Source: an uncultured Lewinella sp.
GTDB taxonomy: Bacteria; Bacteroidota; Bacteroidia; Chitinophagales; Saprospiraceae
Length of the DNA: 7,095 nucleotides
Assembly (NCBI GenBank): GCA_938021455.1
Contig: CALIGP010000168.1
Coordinates: 1-7,095, forward strand
Direction of reading: 5' to 3'
Shown in pieces: positions 1 to 6,850 of this stretch (positions are counted from its first letter, which is position 1; each line of letters opens with the position of its first letter). The position numbers and the translations under genes are program-made. Under the pieces are notes generated by a model. It had not been told where the DNA came from and searched no databases. It worked only from the letters and a program-made list of their open reading frames with translations.

Positions 1-3000
1 CCCATCGAAGTCGGCGCGCCCTATTTGATCATCGACAAGATGGGCATCACCGTTCATCTCTACGCAGAGAACCTCCTGCCCCTCGGTGAAAAATCGGCCG
101 ATGGCTGGGCCTTCTCGGTAGACAGAGTAGACCTAAAGATCACCGCTAATCAGTTTGAAGAAGCAGGAATTGAGGGTCTCATCAATGTCCCTCTTCTCGC
201 TAAAGCCGCCGCCAATTGCGGCGGAAGTGCCAGCACCCCTCCGGTAGATGCGGTCCTCCAGGCCGATGATTGCCTCTTGTATAGCGCACTATTCATTGCC
301 GGAGGCGACGTCTATTTCACCATCGAAAGCCAGACTGATTACTGTGCTGACCTGTGGAAAGCAGAAGTCGTTATTGAAGCCAATAGCAAATTGATGCTGG
401 CCTATGCGGATGATCAGTTCCAAGCCTCCGCACTTCTCTTTGGTGGTATTTCCATTGATGCCCAGATCAACGACAACTTCGGCTTACAAATGGACGAGCT
501 GAGCTTTGACAGCCTCATCCTCAGTAATCAACCCCAATACTTCTCTCCTGGCGTATGGGACTTTCCGGAGGCCATTACGGCTCAATTCGGCGCTTTCTCC
601 TTAGGTTTCGAGCACATCACGATGGCGCTTGACCCAACGAGCGACAATACAGACGGGAGAGACGTCGCCCTTAGTTTTCAGGCCTGGTTTAATCTCGATG
701 CCGCCATGGAAATCGACGTGGCCGGTGCCTTCCAGATACTAGGTTACCTCAATGAAGAAGATGACCGACAAAAATGGCGGTTCAAAAGAATTAAGGTCAA
801 TGCCATTCAGGTTAATGCATCTACCGACTCCTGGTCTTTGGGAGCTACCATCGCCTTTTACGAAAACGATGTAGATTGGGGTACAGGCTTTTACGGTAGT
901 GGCCATTTATTCCTCACCATGGTGGGTGGAGATGTCGGTTTTGCCGCCGTCGCACAATTCGGCACGGCTCCTAACAGTCAGGAAAAATACTTCTTTGTGG
1001 ATGTTATTGCTCGCTTGGGCGCGGGTATCCCCCTTCCGGGAGGCATTAAGCTAATGGCCATCGGAGGCGGTGTTTATACCAACATGTCCCGGGCTGACGG
1101 TGGTGAAATTCAATCTTTCGTCAACCCAGACGATAGCGCCGTAGGCGATGCAGGAGGAGCCGTAGACGACTACGAAGATTGGGACGGGACGGGTAGTTCT
1201 CCGCTCAACGGAATTGTAGGGATAAGTACGTCCGGAGTGGCCTACGAGGTAGACCTTGGGAATAAGTTTGGTGCCTTCTTGCAAGTCGTCATTGCCGGGC
1301 CGAGCCCGGAAGCATTCAGTGTCAACGCTCGCCTGGAACTAATAGTGAATGACGACGGTGGGTGGCAAGCCCGTATTGATGGCAACATCATGATTATGGC
1401 TCCGGTCAATTACACCAATGAATATAAGATCGAAAGCGGGGTGGGCATTTTTGTCAATATGGCTTACACCCATACGGCGGACTACAAAGGCTTTCAGGCT
1501 TCCGCTGATGTGTTTGTTAATGTTGCCGGTATTATTAAGGGAGGAAATGACAGTAACCCTCCACTAAGCGGATCAGGAACCACTAAGGGAGAGTACATTG
1601 CCTCGGATCTCGGCTATGCGGGCGGGGTAAGCATGGAGTTCAGTACCGAAACCTGGTACGTACACATCGGCCACCCAACCGCTGGACGTATTGCGCTGGA
1701 TATAGACGTTGGCCTTTTTACCGTAGGCTTTTCCACCTACTTCTGTATCGGCAAACTAGTCCCTCCCATACCTCCCTTACCGTCTAATGTCACCGCCATT
1801 ACCGGAGACATTGACATGTCGCGAGACTTCGCTCAATATGAGAATGCTTCTGGCTTTGCTTTTGGGGCGAGCCTTGAGCTTGGTTCAGGGGGTAAGTTCG
1901 CCATCTTCTACTATGAAGTAGCAGCGGGCATCGGCTTTGACGTCAATATTAGAAAATACGGTGATGCCATTTGTGCTGGCGGCGGAGCAAATGCTCCTTC
2001 TATCGGTATTAACGGCTGGTATGCTGCGGGGCAGGCTTGGGCCTATGTAACCGGTAGTATCGGAATTGATGTAAAGCTCATTTTCGTTACCGTACGTAAA
2101 GAGATCCTGAGCGCAGGCGTTGCTGCAGTACTTCAACTGAAAGGCCCCAACCCAACCTGGGCGAGAGGAACACTAGCGGGTTACTATAGTATTATGGGCG
2201 GTCTATTTAAGGGCAACTTCTCTATCAACGCCGAGTTCGGCGAAAACTGTGTCATTACCGGCCGGGGGGGCGGAGACCCCTTCGCCAACGTGGATGTCCT
2301 TTCTGGATTGACACCCGATGATGATGTTGAAAACGTTGACATCAATACAACACCAACGGCCTATTTAATCATGCCGCTCAATGAAGTATCTGAGCTTGGT
2401 CCAAAAAAATATCGCGTTAGATGGGTGGAAACCCGGCTAAAGAAAGTAGCTGGCGGCGGAACTATTTCAGGAACTACCATCAAAGAAGATGGAGACTACT
2501 CCATTCAATTTATACCCGGTCGGTTTTTAGATGGAGAGACGGAATACGAAATAAAGATTAAGGTAAAGCTGGAAAGTCGCCCACTTAGTGGCGGAAGCTG
2601 GAGCCTTGTGAAGAACGAGGAACGTATACATCGATTTACGACGGGGCCTGCGTTGGACAGCATTTCGCCAACTAACGTAGTCTATAGTTACCCACTTGCG
2701 GGCCAAGCCAATTATTACCGCAATGAGTTTCAGGAGAATTACCTCAAAGTAGAAAGGACTCAATCGACTTTGACGGATAATATCACCGCCGTCTATTATG
2801 CGTCGGGGAATGCGCCGGTGGTAACACGTCCCGTCACGTATAATAGTAATGAAAAAGAGTACACCTGGACTCCAGGAGGGATGTTCTCCAATCGAGTGTA
2901 TAAGCTGGAGTTGGTCCAAAATTACCAGGCACCACCCCCAGGAGGTGGAAATAACGGAGGCGGCGGTAGTGTTCCTGGCGGAGGACAGCAGCAAGCACCC

Positions 3001-3990
3001 AACGGTCTGGGGAACGGTAGTGGGCCCTCTGCCTTTGACCCACCCCGGCCAAGACCCGTTTTTGTGGAGGATATGAAAACTATTCACACCATTTATTACC
3101 GGACGAGCCAATACACAACTTGGACAAATAAAGTAAATGCCATCGTAGCGGGCATGACCTCTACCCAGAATTCAGCTCAGGGGCCCAAGCTCAGTTTCCC
3201 GGATACCGAAGCCCTTGGCCCAGCCGAGATTAGTGGCCATCAACACCTGGATGGGCCGATGCTTTTTGTCAGGGTTTCTTCCTCTGAAACTTGGTCTTCG
3301 GGCATAAAGCAGGCAGTTATTAATCAGCTACCAGCAAATTTCAATTACAAAATACCTGGCTATCAAGACTGGAATAGCCTAAGCCTTAGCTTACCCTATA
3401 ATGCCAACTATGTAGAGGAGCATGATTCCGGTACTAACCTCGGAAATATTACAGCAGCGAATTTTGCCTCCGGGCAAGTTGCCGGAGCAACGGATGGCAG
3501 TACCCTGGTGCTAGGTTTCCCCAAAGAAACAACCAGTATGGTGTACGATGTCAGCTATTCAGCCGCCAATTCACTACAAGCCATCATCGAAGGTGAGTAC
3601 AGGGAGTTTTACGACTTCCCACAGGCTAGGCAGCGATTCCGGAATATATTAGATTTTATAGATTGCTTCCCCGTTATGCATGAAGAGTATGAACAATGGT
3701 TGCCTGAAAGCTTTGACGGAGGTGGAGGCTTTGATGACCCTTTCGGCTCAGGCTCCACGGGGACGCCACCAATCGAACCGCCTCCGTTTGCCTGGTCGAT
3801 GACTTTCAGAAATAACCCTGTCCCGCCAGATTGTGACTTCCCCCCTGCATTCATTGACTTTCTGAAAGCAGGCACCAATCAGAGTATTTTGAACTACAAC
3901 AATAAGACCTTCCCCGTTCGTTTCAAATTAACCCTGCCCGGTGGAAAGCATGAAAAAAGTGTGCTAAAAACCGTACCAGTCAATTACTAA
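1..3990 (+). CDS. Giant beta-rich, probably surface or secreted protein with C-terminal Ig-like modules (5' end missing)
   Basis: The frame is open from base 1 to the TAA at 3988-3990, so 1329 residues are visible and the true start lies upstream; the TTG at 25 is only an internal codon. Residues 1-780 are rich in alternating beta-strand sequence with many Gly and aromatic residues. They include a GGGVYTNM motif (355-362) followed by an acidic stretch (377-395). Residues about 784-882 resemble a bacterial Ig-like domain of the SbsA/Big_5 kind, ending in RFTTGP. A second beta module follows (about 884-976, with SYPLAGQ at 896-902), then a Gly/Pro/Gln linker (977-1021), a module opening with YYRTSQYTTW (1032-1041), and a second Gly/Pro-rich stretch (1238-1262). 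Eight cysteines are visible, some clustered near the N-terminus. No enzymatic motif is evident, and the C-terminus is not a clear type IX secretion (T9SS) sorting domain. It probably shares a transcript with the FN3 gene 10 bp downstream. Function is unknown; a structural envelope or secreted role is inference. Confidence 0.85.
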   Translation, partial: PIEVGAPYLIIDKMGITVHLYAENLLPLGEKSADGWAFSVDRVDLKITANQFEEAGIEGLINVPLLAKAAANCGGSASTPPVDAVLQADDCLLYSALFIAGGDVYFTIESQTDYCADLWKAEVVIEANSKLMLAYADDQFQASALLFGGISIDAQINDNFGLQMDELSFDSLILSNQPQYFSPGVWDFPEAITAQFGAFSLGFEHITMALDPTSDNTDGRDVALSFQAWFNLDAAMEIDVAGAFQILGYLNEEDDRQKWRFKRIKVNAIQVNASTDSWSLGATIAFYENDVDWGTGFYGSGHLFLTMVGGDVGFAAVAQFGTAPNSQEKYFFVDVIARLGAGIPLPGGIKLMAIGGGVYTNMSRADGGEIQSFVNPDDSAVGDAGGAVDDYEDWDGTGSSPLNGIVGISTSGVAYEVDLGNKFGAFLQVVIAGPSPEAFSVNARLELIVNDDGGWQARIDGNIMIMAPVNYTNEYKIESGVGIFVNMAYTHTADYKGFQASADVFVNVAGIIKGGNDSNPPLSGSGTTKGEYIASDLGYAGGVSMEFSTETWYVHIGHPTAGRIALDIDVGLFTVGFSTYFCIGKLVPPIPPLPSNVTAITGDIDMSRDFAQYENASGFAFGASLELGSGGKFAIFYYEVAAGIGFDVNIRKYGDAICAGGGANAPSIGINGWYAAGQAWAYVTGSIGIDVKLIFVTVRKEILSAGVAAVLQLKGPNPTWARGTLAGYYSIMGGLFKGNFSINAEFGENCVITGRGGGDPFANVDVLSGLTPDDDVENVDINTTPTAYLIMPLNEVSELGPKKYRVRWVETRLKKVAGGGTISGTTIKEDGDYSIQFIPGRFLDGETEYEIKIKVKLESRPLSGGSWSLVKNEERIHRFTTGPALDSISPTNVVYSYPLAGQANYYRNEFQENYLKVERTQSTLTDNITAVYYASGNAPVVTRPVTYNSNEKEYTWTPGGMFSNRVYKLELVQNYQAPPPGGGNNGGGGSVPGGGQQQAPNGLGNGSGPSAFDPPRPRPVFVEDMKTIHTIYYRTSQYTTWTNKVNAIVAGMTSTQNSAQGPKLSFPDTEALGPAEISGHQHLDGPMLFVRVSSSETWSSGIKQAVINQLPANFNYKIPGYQDWNSLSLSLPYNANYVEEHDSGTNLGNITAANFASGQVAGATDGSTLVLGFPKETTSMVYDVSYSAANSLQAIIEGEYREFYDFPQARQRFRNILDFIDCFPVMHEEYEQWLPESFDGGGGFDDPFGSGSTGTPPIEPPPFAWSMTFRNNPVPPDCDFPPAFIDFLKAGTNQSILNYNNKTFPVRFKLTLPGGKHEKSVLKTVPVNY
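2929..3063 (+). other. Gly/Pro/Gln-rich low-complexity linker within the giant protein
   Basis: Residues 977-1021 of the giant protein run from APPPGGGNN through runs of Gly, Gln and Pro to PRPRPVF. Such stretches normally act as flexible, unstructured joints. This one separates the two Ig-like modules (about 784-976) from the C-terminal module that begins near residue 1024. A shorter stretch of similar character lies at 3712-3786 (FDGGGGFDD through GSGSTGTPP), so the C-terminal part looks like separate folded units on tethers. The linker is seen directly; the mechanical role is inferred. Confidence 0.7.
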
Positions 3991-4000
3991 GATATTATTC

Positions 4001-6148
4001 ATGAGGCTTACATCAGGCGGCGCTGACGCAGGTGCCATTGGACGTTGGAAAGCAATGATTTTCCTACAGCGCGCGCTGCGCGCTAGTGGTTTCACCTTGC
4101 TCTTTGTCCTTTACTTTGCACCAGCGGTGAGCGCCCAGAAAATCATCACCCCTGAAACGGACCTTCTTATATTGGCTAATCCAATAGATGCAGGCATAGA
4201 ACTTCGATGGGCTCCAGGTCAACCCGAAGGCTGGCCCCTTGGCCTGAAGAATGGCTATACGCTAAGTCGGGAACTCATTGGCCGGGATGGGGCGCTACTC
4301 CCCGAATCCGAAGTACCCGCCAGTAAGCGAATACTACTCACTAATGCACGGCCCCAGCCAGAACTAAGCTGGAAGCCCTTAGCTGACACTTCCGACTTCG
4401 CCCTCACACTTGCCGCCATGATCTACGGCCAGGACGATGCACCCGACGATCCTGCGGTACTTGGCCAGCAACATGGTCTGGCCTTATTTGCGGCGGATCA
4501 CGACTTCCCCGCCGCCGTCCACGGTGCTCTGGGCTTTATGGATACTGATGTGGAAGCAGATGCGATCTATCGCTATACCGTCACTAATGGAGAGCACACT
4601 GCGGTGAGGGTCATCGGTCGTTATGTTCGTTTTAAACACCCCGCTCCTGTTTCCGTGAAGCCTGAGATAAAAACGAAGTCTGTAATTTTAGCCTGGCATC
4701 GGGAAAAAACGGATGGCTATTACTCCAGTTATAACGTAGAGCGAAGTGATAACGGCGGGCGAACCTTCTTTCGCCTTAATAAGCTCCCCCTCGTTCAGAT
4801 TCTCAATGAGAGTAACTACGATACGCTTCAATATTTTAATGACACCTTTCCTACCGTCGTAGCGGATATAGAATTTCAGTATCGATTTGTGGGCGTGACC
4901 CCTTTCGCTCGGCAAGGCGCTTATAGCGAAGTGGTAAAAGTGTTACCAGAGCCAGACCTGGCCACCATGATGCCTCGAATCTCAGAGATGACTGAAGATC
5001 TACAGGAAAACTACCGGATCAGCTGGCAAATACCCGTCGGCTCCCAAAACAAGATCGCCTACTTCGAGGTCCAAAGAAGTCGGATAGGGTTTCAGGACTT
5101 CACCCCTCGTAGTGGACGTATTCCCGCCAGTGAACGCAGCTGGATTGAAGAAAACCCCGTAACGGGCTACTTCTATATAGTCGTTGCTTATGATGACCGG
5201 GGGGTAGCCTTCGGCAGTCCGTCGAAACTGATGACAATCATGGACAATGATCCACCCTCTCCTCCCACCGGTCTTATGGGCAGTATCGACACGCTCGGCA
5301 ACGTCCGCCTGCAGTGGGCGGACAATCCGGAAAAGGACGTCAAGGGCTATCGCGTGTTTTTCGCCAACCGCCCTACTGGCTATTTCCCACAGATCACCGA
5401 AACACATACCATCGACACGACCTACGAGTGGGCCGTAACGATGAATACCCGGGCCGAAGAGGTGTACTTTAAAGTCAAAGCCGTCGATTACCAAGGTAAC
5501 TACAGCCAGTTCAGCGAAGCAGTGGAGTTGGTCCGTCCGGACTTCCGCCCACCCTCTGAGCCCGTTATCAAGTCCGTCTCCTCTAACGTGGAAATGGTCA
5601 CTTTCCGCCTCGCGCCCAGTAGTTCGGACGACGTCGTCTACCACCTCTTCCAGCGCAGCCCCGCAGGCGAAGAAGAATGGACCATTTTGGACACTATCCG
5701 ACGGCCAGACACTCAGCCCTTCGAGCATAGCGATAAATCCGGCACCGTCGGCGTTACCTATGATTACCGCCTCGTCGCGGTAGACGATGCGGATCTCTCT
5801 TCGGCCAGCATCCCCTATCCTTCCCAACGGACGGATACCGGTGAGCGAGCGCCCATCGAAAACTTCCAGGTCCGGATGGCCGAAGGCGGCAAGATTCCCG
5901 TCATCAGCTGGTCTTACCCCACCAACGAAGGCCTCCAGGGCTTCCAGCTCTACCGAGCCACCGGCAATGGCCCGATGATGAAGTATCGCCTCCTCAATGC
6001 CAATACGCCGGACCTACGGCTAGCCAACGGCTCCTTCATCTACCTGGACAAGAGCACCGTCTCCGGCAAAAGCTACCGCTATAAGATGATGGCGGTGTTT
6101 TGGGATGGGGGGTGGAGTGGGTTTAGTGAAGAGGTGGGGGCGGAGTGA
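4001..6148 (+). CDS. Exported protein with tandem fibronectin type III domains
   Basis: This 715-residue protein has a signal peptide and is otherwise made almost wholly of FN3-like units. From the first Met the layout is: hydrophobic segment FTLLFVLYFAPA (31-42) with likely cleavage after AVSA (45|46); an FN3-like unit (about 48-210) whose strands GIELRWAPG (65-73) and YRYTV (190-194) are separated by a roughly 100-residue insertion; then FN3-type domains at about 216-316, 317-415, 418-513, 517-612 and 617-713. The third is the most typical, with PPSPPTGL, VRLQWADNPEKDVKGYRV and VYFKVKAVDYQGNYS. The last FN3 ends at the C-terminus, so there is no extra anchor or T9SS sorting domain. FN3 arrays usually serve adhesion or scaffolding, and no catalytic motif is seen. 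The gene starts 10 bp after the giant protein gene, suggesting co-transcription. The start is unsettled: ATG 4001 gives an 18-residue extension, whereas ATG 4055 gives a compact 27-residue signal peptide and follows a weak GGAAAG-like stretch. GC rises from about 49% (4561-5220) to about 57% (5221-5940). Confidence 0.9.
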   Translation: MRLTSGGADAGAIGRWKAMIFLQRALRASGFTLLFVLYFAPAVSAQKIITPETDLLILANPIDAGIELRWAPGQPEGWPLGLKNGYTLSRELIGRDGALLPESEVPASKRILLTNARPQPELSWKPLADTSDFALTLAAMIYGQDDAPDDPAVLGQQHGLALFAADHDFPAAVHGALGFMDTDVEADAIYRYTVTNGEHTAVRVIGRYVRFKHPAPVSVKPEIKTKSVILAWHREKTDGYYSSYNVERSDNGGRTFFRLNKLPLVQILNESNYDTLQYFNDTFPTVVADIEFQYRFVGVTPFARQGAYSEVVKVLPEPDLATMMPRISEMTEDLQENYRISWQIPVGSQNKIAYFEVQRSRIGFQDFTPRSGRIPASERSWIEENPVTGYFYIVVAYDDRGVAFGSPSKLMTIMDNDPPSPPTGLMGSIDTLGNVRLQWADNPEKDVKGYRVFFANRPTGYFPQITETHTIDTTYEWAVTMNTRAEEVYFKVKAVDYQGNYSQFSEAVELVRPDFRPPSEPVIKSVSSNVEMVTFRLAPSSSDDVVYHLFQRSPAGEEEWTILDTIRRPDTQPFEHSDKSGTVGVTYDYRLVAVDDADLSSASIPYPSQRTDTGERAPIENFQVRMAEGGKIPVISWSYPTNEGLQGFQLYRATGNGPMMKYRLLNANTPDLRLANGSFIYLDKSTVSGKSYRYKMMAVFWDGGWSGFSEEVGAE
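4055..4135 (+). other. Predicted Sec signal peptide of the FN3 protein
   Basis: Counted from the internal ATG at 4055, the 27 residues show an n-region with two Arg (MIFLQRALRASG), a hydrophobic core (FTLLFVLYFAPA) and a signal peptidase I site with Val at -3 and Ala at -1 (AVSA|Q). There is no lipobox cysteine, so the product is a soluble exported protein, not a lipoprotein. The fit of this compact signal argues for translation from 4055, although ATG 4001 is in frame upstream. Confidence 0.75.
4068..4084 (+). repeat. GC-rich inverted repeat in the signal-peptide coding region
   Basis: Seven-base arms AGCGCGC (4068-4074) and GCGCGCT (4078-4084) are perfectly complementary around a GCT loop. 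The repeat begins 11 bases after the internal ATG at 4055, so in mRNA it could fold a stable hairpin close to the start codon. No T-run follows, so it is not an intrinsic terminator. It may be a chance result of Arg/Ala codons (QRALRAS), and any regulatory effect is speculative. Confidence 0.4.
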
Positions 6149-6155
6149 ACTTGAA

Positions 6156-6845
6156 CTAGGTCATATAATCGTCGGCTTGGAGAATTGAAAAATTTTCAAA
6201 TGGTCGAATGTCAACGCCTTTAAAATCAACACTTATCATTTCCTTATGTAACCTTTCACTTACATACACAAAAAAATCGCCACCCCACCACAGATCGTAG
6301 TCGTCCTTGATCCTGTATTGATCAACCAACATCATCAACCCCCTTTCCCGGTAGTTAATTCTTGCAGCCTTCAGTTCCTCTATCGTACGGTAGCCTTTTT
6401 TTATAGCTATAGTTTCTTTTAAGTTATTTCTTGCAACAAGTTTGTAAGTAGTTAATTCAGGAATAACCTGCTCAAATAAGTTACTCTCAAAGACAACTAA
6501 CCTATGGGAGTTATCCACCTCTTCTCCAGAAATTAAAAACCTGACTTGAAAAGAGCGGTAAGGGGGTAATGCAAACTCTTTAATAAAATTATAAAAGCGG
6601 TCAGAGATCAAAAATCCTGATTCTTTTGGCCTTTTAAAGTCAGACATTTCACTACCGGAAGACACAGGCAGAATCATATCTGGAAAAACGTCATTACGCA
6701 GGTATTTAGAATCTCCTGAGGTATGGGTCAAGGCAAACGTTACCTTCTTTTTGGAAGATATAGCCACTACTGCATTTGTTTCCTTCTCTTGGCGAAAATA
6801 AGCGATAACACCGGTTTTAGGGCTTGATTTGAGTGTGTATAGCAT
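6156..6845 (-). CDS. Probable polymorphic-toxin immunity protein, Imm11 (DUF1629)-like
   Basis: This 229-residue protein has no signal peptide or membrane segment, consistent with a cytoplasmic immunity protein. Two pieces fit the Imm11/DUF1629 pattern as I know it. One is a central FLISDRFYNFIKEFALP segment followed by a hydrophobic strand (about 78-103), then VVFESNLFE (117-125). The other is a C-terminal DLWWGGDFFVYVSERLH (184-200) leading into a VDFKGVDIRP end (206-215). The repeated 'hydrophobic-(I/V)S(D/E)R' motif, with a following helix and an F/LxGxxIxP-like strand, is the most telling trait, and the length suits the family. The ATG lies 5 bp after the stop of the upstream minus-strand gene (TAACAAAGATG), the usual toxin-then-immunity order with translational coupling likely. 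GC is about 37%, well below the convergent genes. Family members are thought to bind and neutralise the adjacent toxin; the specific target here is inferred from position only. Confidence 0.7.
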   Translation of the reverse strand: MLYTLKSSPKTGVIAYFRQEKETNAVVAISSKKKVTFALTHTSGDSKYLRNDVFPDMILPVSSGSEMSDFKRPKESGFLISDRFYNFIKEFALPPYRSFQVRFLISGEEVDNSHRLVVFESNLFEQVIPELTTYKLVARNNLKETIAIKKGYRTIEELKAARINYRERGLMMLVDQYRIKDDYDLWWGGDFFVYVSERLHKEMISVDFKGVDIRPFENFSILQADDYMT

Positions 6846-6850
6846 CTTTG

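Noticed and set aside
25..27. TTG at 25 as start codon of the giant protein
   Set aside because: The frame is open back to base 1 with no start context, and a signal peptide is missing. The protein clearly begins upstream of the window.
2929..3063. DNA tandem repeat or CRISPR-like array in the Gly/Pro region
   Set aside because: The low complexity is at protein level only. Codons vary, and no repeat unit with regular spacing is present.
2527..3111. 194-codon minus-strand open frame
   Set aside because: It is antisense to the Ig-like modules and Gly/Pro linker. The translation is rich in Trp/Arg/Ile without domain structure, typical of a shadow frame.
3880..3990. Type IX secretion C-terminal sorting domain on the giant protein
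   Set aside because: The last residues (FKLTLPGGKHEKSVLKTVPVNY region) loosely recall one, but the typical conserved blocks, including an NP...G motif and the spacing, are not present.
5000..5827. 275-codon minus-strand open frame
   Set aside because: It lies wholly antisense to the FN3 domains, whose plus-strand sequence is plainly conserved in type. The translation shows no recognisable domain, and the open frame is explained by the higher GC of this stretch.
6131..6180. Bidirectional terminator at the convergent gene junction
   Set aside because: No inverted repeat followed by a T-run could be found on either strand in the 7-bp gap or the flanking coding ends.
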